Source: a bacterium
GTDB lineage: Bacteria; Myxococcota_A; Bradymonadia; UBA7976; UBA1532
Length of the DNA stretch: 64,000 nucleotides
Assembly: GCA_030427205.1 (NCBI GenBank)
Contig: JAUHXC010000018.1
Coordinates: 142,117 to 206,116 of the forward strand
Direction: 5' to 3'
Both the position numbers and the translations under genes were made by a program. The notes beneath the pieces were generated by a model, which was not told the origin of the DNA, did not search any database, and saw nothing but the letters and a program-made list of their open reading frames with translations. Shown one piece after another: positions 37,163 through 45,436 of the stretch (position 1 is the first letter of the stretch; each line of letters starts with the position of its first letter).

Positions 37163-38094
37163 GGTGCCTCCTCGACGGCGGCGGCGATCGTCTGCCCGAC
37201 CTCGAGCAGCGTCGCCCGCAACCAACGGTGACCGGGGTCGGTCTCCAAGAACTCGGGCCAGGCGATGCTGACGGTATAGGTCATGGGGCTACCCAAGGGT
37301 GGCTCGAACAGCTCGACGGGCCAGTGGGCGGCGAAGGTGCGCGCCGCGCTGCGCGGCAGGGTCACGAGGGCGTCGCCGCCGCACACGATCGCCGGCGCCG
37401 CCAGAAAGTATGGCGTGCAGCCGACGACCCGCCGCGCGACGCCCATCTCGGCCAGCCGCCGATCGATCGGATAGTCGCCCCGCCCGGTGATGCGCGTCAC
37501 CACGTGCGGCCAGCGCACGTAGGCCGCCGGATCGATCGGCCCGTCGAGGATGGGGTGACCCGCGCGCACCATGCCCACCATGCGCTCGCGCAGCAGCGGG
37601 GCGGCGTTCATGTCGGCCGGTCGATCCCACGGCCCGATGACCGCCAGCTCGCACGCGCCCGACCGCAGGTGATCCCAGAGCCGATCGCGATCGAGCGGCG
37701 CGACGTCGAGGCCGAGCCCGGTCCCCGCCTCGGCCAGCCGCCGAACCAGCGGGGGGATGACGTTGATCGCGTAGGTGTCGAGGCTCGTGAGCTGGAAGGT
37801 CCGCGCAGCCCGCGCCGGCTCGAAGACCTCTTCGCCGGCGAGCAGCTTCTCGATCCCGCGCAGCGCGGTGCGCAGCGGGCCGGCCATCGCCTCGGCGCGC
37901 GGCGTGGCGACCATGCGGCTGCCGCTGCGCACGAGCACCGGATCGTCGAGCGCGTCGCGCAGCCGCTGCAGGGTCTGGCTCATCGCCGACTGGGTGACGC
38001 CGAGGCGGCCGGCGGCCCGGGTGACGTGGCGCTCTTCGAGCAGCACGTCGAGGGCCACGAGCAGGTTGGCGTCCATCTGGCTGAGGCGCGACAT
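37159..38094 (-). CDS. LysR-family transcriptional regulator
   Basis: This is a 311-residue regulator. The N-terminal winged helix-turn-helix (VTRAAGRLGVTQSAMSQTLQ, residues 24-43) is followed by the LysR linker helix and an effector-binding domain of two alpha/beta lobes (TFQLTSLDTYAINVIPPLVR and ELAVIGPWDRPADMN). Start 38094 gives the standard family length. It is divergent from a short-chain dehydrogenase gene across a 151-bp AT-richer gap with an inverted repeat. This is the classic arrangement for a LysR protein that controls its divergent neighbour and itself. Its stop overlaps the start of the downstream lipoprotein gene. The ligand is unknown. Confidence 0.93.
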   Translation of the reverse strand: MSRLSQMDANLLVALDVLLEERHVTRAAGRLGVTQSAMSQTLQRLRDALDDPVLVRSGSRMVATPRAEAMAGPLRTALRGIEKLLAGEEVFEPARAARTFQLTSLDTYAINVIPPLVRRLAEAGTGLGLDVAPLDRDRLWDHLRSGACELAVIGPWDRPADMNAAPLLRERMVGMVRAGHPILDGPIDPAAYVRWPHVVTRITGRGDYPIDRRLAEMGVARRVVGCTPYFLAAPAIVCGGDALVTLPRSAARTFAAHWPVELFEPPLGSPMTYTVSIAWPEFLETDPGHRWLRATLLEVGQTIAAAVEEAP

Positions 38095-38114
38095 GGGGCC
38101 ATCATCAGCGTTGC

Positions 38115-38128
38115 TGATGTGTACATCA
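38115..38128. promoter_or_regulatory. Candidate LysR operator
   Basis: The inverted repeat TGATGT-GT-ACATCA lies in the divergent gap between the LysR gene and the dehydrogenase. The surrounding DNA (38110-38160, with TACAAT at 38130 and a run of T at 38142-38148) is the most AT-rich stretch in this part of the window. It fits an operator overlapping two divergent promoters. Confidence 0.5.
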
Positions 38129-38245
38129 ATACAATCACGTTCTCTTTTTACCGACCCGGGCGTATCTCTATGCGTGTCGCGGCGGCAGACGCCGCTCAAC
38201 AAACCCCACAGCCCGCCGAGCCGGGCTCGAACACGGAGAGACATC

Positions 38246-38998
38246 ATGGCCAACGATACCCGCGTCGCCCTCGTCACCGGCGCCAACCGCGGCATCGGTC
38301 TGGAGACCAGCCGCCAGCTCGCCCAGGCCGGCGTGACCGTCATCATGGGCGGCCGCACCGCGGACGCCATCAACGCCGCCGCCGAGACCCTGCGCGGCGA
38401 AGGGCTGCCTGTGCTGCCGCTCGTGCTCGACGTGGTGAACCCCGAGCACCACCGGTTGGCGGCGAAGAAGATCGAGGCCGACTTCGGCAAGCTCGACATC
38501 CTGGTCAATAACGCCGGCATCGTCACCGGCGAGCACTTCGGCATGAACAGCGCGACCTCGATCGCCCCCGAGGCGCTGCGCGAGACCTTCGAGGTCAACC
38601 TCTTCGCGCCCATCGCGCTGACCCAGGCGCTGCTGCCGCTCATCGAGAAGTCGCCCGCCGGGCGCATCGTCAACCTGTCGAGCATCCTCGGCTCGCTGAC
38701 GGTCAACCGCGGCTGGGACGACCCGGAGATGGCGGCCTACGCCGACTTCAAGCCCACCGCGTACGACACCTCGAAGGCCGCGCTGAACATGTTCACCGTG
38801 CACCTCGCCGCCGCCCTGCGGCATACGAAGATCAAGGTGAACTCGGCGCACCCCGGCTGGGTGAAGACCGACATGGGCAGCGAGGCGGCGCCGATGGAGA
38901 TCGTCGACGGCGCCAAGACCAGCGTGGCCCTCGCGCTGCTCGACGCCGACGGCCCCACCGGCGCGTTCATCCACCTGGGCGAAGAGCTGCCCTGGTAG
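38246..38998 (+). CDS. Short-chain dehydrogenase/reductase
   Basis: This is a 250-residue NAD(P)-dependent oxidoreductase of the classical SDR family. TGANRGIG (11-18) binds the cofactor and NNAG (88-91) stabilises the central sheet. Catalytic Ser145 lies in NLSS, and Tyr173 and Lys177 in AYDTSKAA. The Arg in GGRT after the second strand (residues 35-38) suggests NADPH preference. The start has GGAGAG upstream (38236-38241). It is divergent from a LysR regulator that probably controls it. The substrate is unknown. The overall sequence resembles the carbonyl-reductase-like SDRs of bacteria (PTAYDTSKAALNMFTVHLA). Confidence 0.93.
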   Translation: MANDTRVALVTGANRGIGLETSRQLAQAGVTVIMGGRTADAINAAAETLRGEGLPVLPLVLDVVNPEHHRLAAKKIEADFGKLDILVNNAGIVTGEHFGMNSATSIAPEALRETFEVNLFAPIALTQALLPLIEKSPAGRIVNLSSILGSLTVNRGWDDPEMAAYADFKPTAYDTSKAALNMFTVHLAAALRHTKIKVNSAHPGWVKTDMGSEAAPMEIVDGAKTSVALALLDADGPTGAFIHLGEELPW

Positions 38999-39010
38999 CC
39001 GCGGCCGGCG

Positions 39011-39042
39011 CACGGCCCCGTTGCCCGAGCAGCGGGGCCGTG
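39011..39042 (+). terminator. Hairpin after the dehydrogenase gene
   Basis: A perfect stem of CACGGCCCCG and CGGGGCCGTG encloses a 12-base loop, starting 13 bp after the stop codon. There is no clear T-run after it, so it may act as a terminator only weakly or with help. Confidence 0.5.
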
Positions 39043-39082
39043 TCACGTTCGAAGGCATGCCAGACACCGCGAGCATCGCCCC

Positions 39083-39490
39083 ATGAGCATCGCCGGCCGC
39101 TGCAAGCTCTACGGGCTCTTCTGGTGGGTCGCCGCGCTGATCCTCGCCGCTCGGGCCCGCCCGGTCTTCGGCCCCGAGGGCCTGTGGATGGAGGAGGCGC
39201 TCATCGCCCTGGGCGCGGCGGTGGTGGTCGGCTGGGGCAAAGGCACGACAGTGATGCGCAGCGCCGCCCGCAAGGCCCGCAGCCGCATCATCCGGCGCGG
39301 TCCGACCGCGCCGCCGTGGAGCGTCTTCAGCCTGGGCACGATCGCGCTCATCGTCTTCTTCATGGCCCTGGGCTACGCGATCCGCGTCGCTCCGTACCCC
39401 GAGCAATACCGCATCTGGGTCATCGGCATCGTCTATCCCGGCGTCGCGCTGGCGCTGCTGATCGGATCACGGCCGCTGCTGGAGAGCTGA
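39083..39490 (+). CDS. Small four-helix membrane protein of unknown function
   Basis: This is a 135-residue inner-membrane protein that I do not recognise. Hydropathy by eye gives four membrane segments: LYGLFWWVAALILAA (9-23), LIALGAAVVVGWG (40-52), VFSLGTIALIVFFMALGYAI (80-99) and WVIGIVYPGVALALLIG (112-128). A basic loop lies between the second and third (RSAARKARSRIIRR). It follows the hairpin behind the dehydrogenase and is convergent with the GMC oxidoreductase, leaving a 5-bp gap. Confidence 0.7.
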   Translation: MSIAGRCKLYGLFWWVAALILAARARPVFGPEGLWMEEALIALGAAVVVGWGKGTTVMRSAARKARSRIIRRGPTAPPWSVFSLGTIALIVFFMALGYAIRVAPYPEQYRIWVIGIVYPGVALALLIGSRPLLES

Positions 39491-39495
39491 GCCGC

Positions 39496-41076
39496 TCACC
39501 CGCCGTTCGAGCCACCGCGGATCAGATCGGCCCCCTTCTCGGCGATGGCGATGGTCGGCCCGTTGGTATTGACCGTCGTGATGCGCGGCATGATCGAGGC
39601 GTCGATCACCCGCAGGCCGGTGAGTCCCCTCACCTTCAGCGTCGGATCGACCACCGCGCCGTCGTCGATGCCCATCCGGCACGTGCCCACCGGGTGATAG
39701 ATGGTCGTCGCGCGCCGCCGGGCGTGGGCGAGTCGCGCGGGCCCGTCCGTCGGCCACTGCTCCGGCTGGATCAGCGGCCCGCGCAGGCCCTCGAAGGGCG
39801 CGGCGCTCACGATGCGCCCGGTCAGCTCGATGGCGTCGGCCAGGATCTGCCCGTCGCGCGGATCGGACAGCAGCGCGGGGTCGATCAGCGGCGCGGCGAA
39901 CGGATCCCGGGGATCGAGCCGCACCGACCCCCGACTGTGCGGCTGCACCAGCCCCGGCAGCACGGTGAAGCCATGCACCTTCGACGGATCGGGCACCTCG
40001 TCGATGTCGGGCAGCCAGCCGTTGACCACATGCCATTGCACGTCGGGCCGATCGGCGTCACTTCCGAGCCGCGCGAAGCCGCCGCACGCCGGGGTGGGCA
40101 CGGTCAGCGGGCCGCGCCCCATCAGCGCGCGCAGGAAGTCCCAGGCCACCTTGCCGTTGCGCACCCGCGGGGTCATGGTCACCGGCTTCAGCGCGCGCCA
40201 GACCAGCGGCACCATCACATGATCGTGCAGGTTGGCGCCGACGCCCGGCAGGCCGTGGCGCACGGGCACCCCGGCCGCCTTCAGCCCGGCGGGCGGGCCG
40301 ATGCCCGAGCGCAGCAGGATGTGCGGCGAGCCGATCGCGCCCGCGGCCAGGATGACCTCGTCGGCGCTGATCGTCTGGGATACGCCACGGCGCACGCAGG
40401 TCAGCCCAGTCACCCGGTCGCCGTCGAGTATCAGCGTGGTCACCTCGGTATCGGCGCGCACGACGAGGCCCGGTCGACCCCGGGCGGGGTTCAGATAGCC
40501 CGCGGCGGTGTGATGCCGTCGCCCGCGGGCGACGGCGACCGGATACAGCCCCACGCCGTCCAGATCAGCCCCGCCGAAGGCCGCATTGCGCGCGAGCCCA
40601 CACGCCTCGGCGGCGGCGATCCAGGTCTGCCAGACCTGCGACGTCTCGGCGGGCAGCGCCACGTCCAGGCCGATGTCATCCGCCCCGCGCAGCGCCCGCT
40701 CGGCGTAGGGCCGCAGCTCGGCGGCCGACCAGCCCGCGCAGCCGGCGGCGGCCCAGTCGTCGAAGTCAGCGTCGTGGCCATGCAGATGGATCAGCGTATT
40801 CATCGCGCCGCTGCCGCCGATCATCCGCCCCCGCGGCACGTGCAGCGCGCGGTCGTCGAGGCCCGGCTGCGGGGTCGTGCGCAGCCGCCAGTCGGTGGGG
40901 CGGTGGCGCAGAAATTGGGACATGCCCGGCAGCGCGACGAGCAGCCACGACGGGCGGCCGCCGGCTTCGAGAAGCAGGATCCGCCGTCCGGGATCGGCGC
41001 TGAGCCGCGCGGCGAGCACACAGCCCGCGGTGCCGGCGCCGACGATGACGTGGTCGAAGTGCTCGGTCGATGGCAT
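39496..41076 (-). CDS. GMC-family FAD oxidoreductase (choline dehydrogenase-like)
   Basis: This is a 526-residue flavoenzyme. The start at 41076 gives the normal family N-terminus, with the FAD-binding loop VIVGAGTAGC at residues 10-19. GMC signatures follow: RMIGGSGAMN (signature 1), AGAIGSPHILLRSGIGP (signature 2), the C-terminal active-site segment YHPVGTCRMG, and VIDASIMPRITTVNTNGPTI, which closes the FAD site. The His-Pro of YHPVGTC and the Asn in VNTNGP are the usual catalytic pair. Members oxidise alcohols such as choline or sugars with oxygen or quinones as acceptors. The substrate is unclear. It is transcribed away from a small exported protein gene (41194). Confidence 0.92.
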   Translation of the reverse strand: MPSTEHFDHVIVGAGTAGCVLAARLSADPGRRILLLEAGGRPSWLLVALPGMSQFLRHRPTDWRLRTTPQPGLDDRALHVPRGRMIGGSGAMNTLIHLHGHDADFDDWAAAGCAGWSAAELRPYAERALRGADDIGLDVALPAETSQVWQTWIAAAEACGLARNAAFGGADLDGVGLYPVAVARGRRHHTAAGYLNPARGRPGLVVRADTEVTTLILDGDRVTGLTCVRRGVSQTISADEVILAAGAIGSPHILLRSGIGPPAGLKAAGVPVRHGLPGVGANLHDHVMVPLVWRALKPVTMTPRVRNGKVAWDFLRALMGRGPLTVPTPACGGFARLGSDADRPDVQWHVVNGWLPDIDEVPDPSKVHGFTVLPGLVQPHSRGSVRLDPRDPFAAPLIDPALLSDPRDGQILADAIELTGRIVSAAPFEGLRGPLIQPEQWPTDGPARLAHARRRATTIYHPVGTCRMGIDDGAVVDPTLKVRGLTGLRVIDASIMPRITTVNTNGPTIAIAEKGADLIRGGSNGG

Positions 41077-41193
41077 GGGGCTCCTCGCGCCAGGGCTGCG
41101 AGCCAGTGTGCCGCATCGACGCCGAGACGGGCAGGTGCCTTGCGGCGGGTGACACCCGACGCCACAGTGGGCTCTGCTCGTCCGGAGGTGCCG

Positions 41194-41787
41194 ATGCCGC
41201 GTCGAACGCTCGCTCTCATCTGCTTCGGTCTGCTGGCGTGCAGCCTGCCCGCCCTGGCCGATCCGCCGGGCCCCACCATCGGCGGCGCGGTCGCCGTCGG
41301 TCAGGCCCATCAACAGGACGGCCCTCGGCTGGACGTGCGGCTTCAGGGCTGGCTGCCGGCGGCGCTCGGCCCGCTGCGGCTCGGTCTCGAGGGCGCCTTC
41401 GTGCTCGAAGGCGAAGAGAGCGGCGGGTCGTGCCACTTCGGCGAGCCGCAGACCGGCGACGATCGCCCATCGATCGGCCAGGCGTGTATCGAGTCGGGCC
41501 TGGGCGCCCGCATGCTGCTCGGCGTCGAAGCGGGACAGCGCTGGATCGGGCGTCTGGAGGGCGGCGTCGGACCGGTCTGGCGTCGCGCCTTCGATCTGCG
41601 CGACGGCGAAGGGCTCGACAGCCGCTGGTCGCTCTCACTCGTCGGCCGCGCGTCGGGCCTGCTGGCCGTCGGCGACATGCTCGGCGGTCGCTGGCGGGTG
41701 GGTGTATCGCTGGAGGCCGGCAGCCTCGACGGCGAGGCGCCGGCCTACGCCGGCGGGCTGGTCTTCGAAGCGGTGGTGATCGACTGA
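41194..41787 (+). CDS. Small exported protein of unknown function
   Basis: This is a 197-residue secreted protein. The ATG at 41194 has GGAGG 5 bp upstream and opens a signal peptide (ALICFGLLACSLPALA, cleavage near residue 21). The mature part has alternating strands with many Gly and aromatic residues (LDVRLQGWLPAALGPLRLGL) and ends in VVID. It may be a small beta-barrel or autotransporter-like envelope protein, and no family is recognised. The paired Cys residues near 74 and 88 could form a disulfide. It is divergent from the GMC oxidoreductase gene and convergent with the next gene. Confidence 0.6.
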   Translation: MPRRTLALICFGLLACSLPALADPPGPTIGGAVAVGQAHQQDGPRLDVRLQGWLPAALGPLRLGLEGAFVLEGEESGGSCHFGEPQTGDDRPSIGQACIESGLGARMLLGVEAGQRWIGRLEGGVGPVWRRAFDLRDGEGLDSRWSLSLVGRASGLLAVGDMLGGRWRVGVSLEAGSLDGEAPAYAGGLVFEAVVID

Positions 41788-41808
41788 TCCGGCGAGGCGG
41801 CCGACGTG

Positions 41809-44274
41809 TCAGCGGATCGCGGCGAAGATCGCGTCGACCAGCGCGGCCGTCGGCGCGACGACCAGGGTGATCCGCGCGGCGTCCCGCTCGATGCGGTAGG
41901 TCCGGGCCGAGCGCTCGGACAGCGCGGCCCCCAGCGCGTCGAGGCCATCGGCGAGCGCGTCGTCCCCAAACGCCGCGGTCACGTCGATCCAGGTCAGCGA
42001 CCCCTCCGGGTGAAGCGCGACGACCTCCCGCGCGCCGGCGACGCCCAGGACCGCGTCGATGGCCGCCTGGCCTCCGATCTCGGCGGCCAGGCGCAGCGCG
42101 AGCGGCCAGGGGCCGATCACGCCCCGATGGGCCGTCACCGCGCCGTCGAGCGCGGCGGGCAGATCCCCGTCTTCGAACTCGCCGGGCGTCGCGACGGGCA
42201 GCGCCAGCGCCGGCGCGCTCGTGCCATCGTACAGCGCCCCGAGCACCGCGCCGGTCGAGACCGGCGGGGCCTCGATGCGATCGCCGACGGCCACCAGATC
42301 GGCCCCCGCGTCGAAGGCCCGGGACGCCGCCGCCAACCCGCCGACATACGGCAGCCAGGGGTCGTTGGTGCGTGCCGGCTCCTCGGCGTCGTCCAAGGCC
42401 GGCGCGATGAGATCGACGAGCTCGTCGGCCCACGCCGCCCAGTCGATGTCGTCCACGGCGCGCCCCTGCACCTCGGCCTCGAAGGCTTCGGCGACCAGCT
42501 CGGCGTGCCCCTCGACGTACGTGATGAGCGCCGCCTCGGCGTCGCCCAGCTGCAGCCGCGCCGCCAGCCGGATGGCCGAGAGCCCATAGCGCGCGTCCTG
42601 CCAGGCGTGCACCAGCTCGTGCACCACCGTCGAGTTCTCCCGCAGCAGGTTGCGCTCTTCGATCGGCGCGGTCGGCACCACCAGGACCACCGAGCGCAGG
42701 GTGTTGTAGTACCAGGCGAGCACCCGGCTCGCGCGCTCGGTCTCCGCGGCGTCGTTGGTGCCGCGCAGGCGGTGGTCGATGCCGCTCGCGAAGCGCACCT
42801 CGGCCGATACCCGGCTGCTCAGCCGGTCGTCGGCCCACTGCGGGCCCACGTAGATCTGCACGGCGGTCTCGGGATCAACCGCGCGCAGGTCGATCTGCGG
42901 CAGCGGGCCCAGGAGCCGCTCGGTCTCGGCGAAGAGCCGGTCGCGGCAGCAGCTCTGGCGCACATCGCAGGGCAGCGGCGCGTCGGGCGCGCAGGCCACG
43001 TCCTCCAGCGCCGGCGGATCGGCGAGCGGGCTCACCCGTACGCCGGCGCTGTCGAGGAAGCCCGTCGTATCCACGCCCGGCGTACCGGCGACGACCACGA
43101 CTTCGAAGCCGTCCGCGATGACCCGGCTCTCACCGTCGGCCGGCCGGTCGTCATCGCCCGCGAAGACCCAGCGATCGCCGTCGGCGTCCCACAGCGGGTC
43201 GTCATCCAGCGCCTGCTTCAGCGCGCGCGCGAAGCCAGCGGCGGTGGCAGTATCGTCGAAGACGAAGGTATCGCGGCGCACGCCGGCGCCGTCGTCGCGG
43301 GTGTAGTGCCGGCCGAGGTGGGCCCGCAGGTCCAGCGCGAACGCCGCCGCCGGGTGCTCGTCCGCCAGCAAAGCCTCTTCGAGCAGGATCCCATCGGCGG
43401 CGTCGGCGCTGCGGGCGACGAAGCCCTCGATCTCGTCGGCGGCGACCGCCGGCGCGACCTGCACGCAGCGCGACATGTCATCGAGGTCGAAGCCGATCAG
43501 GCACCCGTGCCCGACCGCACCGGGTACACCGATGAGCACGGCCCATGGATCGTCGGGATCGTGCAACGCGTGCAGCCGGGCGAGCGCCACCAGCTCGGGC
43601 CCGCCCTCCCGGGCCCGCAGATCGCGCACCTTGGCGTACTGCTCGGCGTCGAAGCGCCAGGGGTGCTCGCCGTCGGCCGCCCGCTGAATCGCCTGCTCGA
43701 CCATCAGCGCGATCGCGGTGCGTACGCCCGAGCGCAGGTTGGTCCGCGTGGGGAACGCGCCGTAGTTGTCGATGGGATGGCCCGGCGAGACCCGGTTGCG
43801 CAGGTGCGCGCTCAGCGAGCGGATCAGCCCCAGCCGATGGCGCAGCGGCGCGTCGTTCTCGACCCGGGGGTTGATCCGAAAGACGAGCTTGCGGTCGCCG
43901 AAGAGGCGCACGCTGCCCACCGGCGAAGCGACCGACGGCCACGCGCGGTCGAGCACGTCGAAGGGCGACGTCGGCGGCGGGGCGGTGGTCCACCACCAGT
44001 CGAACGGCGGGCTGGGGTTGCCGCGGCCGATCTCTTCGATCTCGACCGCGATGTCGGCGGGCCACGGCGCGCCGTGGATGTGGGCCAGCCCCCGCGCCAG
44101 CCGCGCGACGCACGCCGCCTCGCGGGCGTCGCACGGCACGAGATCAGCGGACCAGATCGCCGCCGGCAGCTCGTCGTCACACGCGGTCGCGGCGAACGCG
44201 ACGAGCAACGCGAGCGCGGCGCGGGACAATACCCGACAGCCGGCCACGGCGCTCTTCGGCGGGGTGTCACACAT
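41809..44274 (-). CDS. Lipoprotein with HExxH motif, putative metalloprotease
   Basis: This is an 821-residue lipoprotein. The N-terminus has lipobox AFAATAC (Cys32). I take ATG 44274 as the start; GTG 44247 is an alternative nearer the signal core. The middle of the protein contains HELVH (552-556), a classic zinc-binding H-E-x-x-H. Downstream, about 40 residues later, comes GHAELVAEAFE, which could supply the third zinc ligand as in gluzincins. The helix before the motif (LLRENSTVVHELVHAW) also fits a peptidase active site. The first 250 residues have no recognised domain. Four Cys in a row of close pairs (CAPDAPLPCDVRQSCC) may be disulfide-bonded. The protease call is inference; substrate and family are unknown. 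Confidence 0.65.
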   Translation of the reverse strand: MCDTPPKSAVAGCRVLSRAALALLVAFAATACDDELPAAIWSADLVPCDAREAACVARLARGLAHIHGAPWPADIAVEIEEIGRGNPSPPFDWWWTTAPPPTSPFDVLDRAWPSVASPVGSVRLFGDRKLVFRINPRVENDAPLRHRLGLIRSLSAHLRNRVSPGHPIDNYGAFPTRTNLRSGVRTAIALMVEQAIQRAADGEHPWRFDAEQYAKVRDLRAREGGPELVALARLHALHDPDDPWAVLIGVPGAVGHGCLIGFDLDDMSRCVQVAPAVAADEIEGFVARSADAADGILLEEALLADEHPAAAFALDLRAHLGRHYTRDDGAGVRRDTFVFDDTATAAGFARALKQALDDDPLWDADGDRWVFAGDDDRPADGESRVIADGFEVVVVAGTPGVDTTGFLDSAGVRVSPLADPPALEDVACAPDAPLPCDVRQSCCRDRLFAETERLLGPLPQIDLRAVDPETAVQIYVGPQWADDRLSSRVSAEVRFASGIDHRLRGTNDAAETERASRVLAWYYNTLRSVVLVVPTAPIEERNLLRENSTVVHELVHAWQDARYGLSAIRLAARLQLGDAEAALITYVEGHAELVAEAFEAEVQGRAVDDIDWAAWADELVDLIAPALDDAEEPARTNDPWLPYVGGLAAASRAFDAGADLVAVGDRIEAPPVSTGAVLGALYDGTSAPALALPVATPGEFEDGDLPAALDGAVTAHRGVIGPWPLALRLAAEIGGQAAIDAVLGVAGAREVVALHPEGSLTWIDVTAAFGDDALADGLDALGAALSERSARTYRIERDAARITLVVAPTAALVDAIFAAIR

Positions 44275-44345
44275 CACCCCGAACGTCCCATGGGAGCCGA
44301 TGTGGCATCAAGGGCGCGCGCGGCGCGACAGCGGCCGGGTGGCGG

Positions 44346-44816
44346 TCAGAACCGCCCGATCCAGACCAGCCCGACGTCGTCGGGGCCGACCGCGGGCACG
44401 AGCATGCCCTGCCCGGTCGGGGTGTACTCGTCGGCGGCCCAGGCGAGGCCCAGGCCGGTCAGGCCCAACGCCGCGAATATGCCACCGACGCTGTAGATCA
44501 CCGCGTCGTAGTCATTGTCGTCGATGAGCGCGGCGGTGGTGATGCCGGCGATGCCCAGCGCGAGGTTCACGCCGCCCGCGGCGAAGCCGATGTTGCGTAC
44601 GGCGGGGTGCACCGGCTGGTCGTCGGCGATGGATTGGCCGAGCAGGATCGACGTGATCGTGCCGCCGCCCAGGCCGAAGAGCACGAGCGTCGCGCCGACG
44701 GGCGCGAGGCCGGCGGCAGCGTCGGAGGCCTCGGCGGGTTGCGGTGAGGTGAGCGCGAGCGCGAGCGCGGCCGCCGGCAGCAGACGGAGCGGCAGACGGG
44801 GCATCGGCGCCGGCAT
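44346..44816 (-). CDS. Small exported membrane protein of unknown function
   Basis: This is a 156-residue protein whose ATG at 44816 shares a base with the kinase stop (TGATG), so its translation is coupled to the kinase gene. It has a signal-like first segment (RLLPAAALALALTS), followed by hydrophobic helices (ATLVLFGLGGGTITSILL and GGVNLALGIAGITTAALI). Two Gly/Ala-rich segments follow (VIYSVGGIFAALGLTGLGLA). No family is recognised. It is the last gene of the sigma-54-activator operon. Confidence 0.65.
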   Translation of the reverse strand: MPAPMPRLPLRLLPAAALALALTSPQPAEASDAAAGLAPVGATLVLFGLGGGTITSILLGQSIADDQPVHPAVRNIGFAAGGVNLALGIAGITTAALIDDNDYDAVIYSVGGIFAALGLTGLGLAWAADEYTPTGQGMLVPAVGPDDVGLVWIGRF

Positions 44817-45436
44817 CAGGTGCGCTCGGAGAGCTCGAGGATCTGGTTGTAGACCCACTCGATGGGCTCGTCGCTGGTGACGTAGTCGATCTCGGTGGTG
44901 TCGAGCTCGAGCACCTTCGACGGCCCGCGGTGGTGGGCGAAGTAGTGCTTGTAGGCCTGACCCAGCCGGGAGATGTAGTCCGGGTCCATGTCCCGCTCGA
45001 AGGGGCGGTCGCGGCGCGCGATGCGCTGCATGATCACGTCGAGCCGGGCGTTGAGGTAGACGATGACATCCGGCTGCAGGATCGTCGTCTCGAGCGCCTG
45101 ATAGACCTTCTCGTACAGCGCCAGCTCGTGATCCTGAAGGGTCAGCTGGGCGAAGATACGGTCTTTGAGCAGGTGGTAGTCGGCCAGGATGCCCGGCGTG
45201 AACAGGTCTTCCTGCAGCAGATCCTGCTGCTGGCTGAAGCGGCTCATCAGGAAGAAGATCTGCGTCTGAAAGGCGTACGCCCGCGGGTCCTCGTAGAAGA
45301 GCGGCAGGAAGGGGTTCTCCTCGACGACCTCCATCACCAGCCGCGCCTTGAGCCGCTGGGCGAGCTTGGCGACGAGCGTGCTCTTGCCGACCCCGATCGG
45401 CCCTTCGACGGCGACGTAGAGCGGCCGCTGGTTCAT
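44816..45436 (-). CDS. Deoxynucleoside kinase
   Basis: This is a 206-residue cytosolic enzyme of the deoxynucleoside kinase family (deoxyadenosine/deoxyguanosine type). The P-loop is GPIGVGKST (12-20). VVEENPFLPLFYEDP is the family segment after it, with the Glu that contacts the deoxyribose. FLMSRFSQQQDLLQED carries substrate-binding Arg and Gln residues. DVIVYLNARLDVIMQRIARR with RDRPFERDMD forms the lid region that closes on ATP. It phosphorylates deoxynucleosides for salvage. The start overlaps the HEAT-gene stop (ATGA). The unusual company, a HEAT protein and an enhancer-binding regulator, suggests co-regulation; what links them is unclear. Confidence 0.92.
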   Translation of the reverse strand: MNQRPLYVAVEGPIGVGKSTLVAKLAQRLKARLVMEVVEENPFLPLFYEDPRAYAFQTQIFFLMSRFSQQQDLLQEDLFTPGILADYHLLKDRIFAQLTLQDHELALYEKVYQALETTILQPDVIVYLNARLDVIMQRIARRDRPFERDMDPDYISRLGQAYKHYFAHHRGPSKVLELDTTEIDYVTSDEPIEWVYNQILELSERT

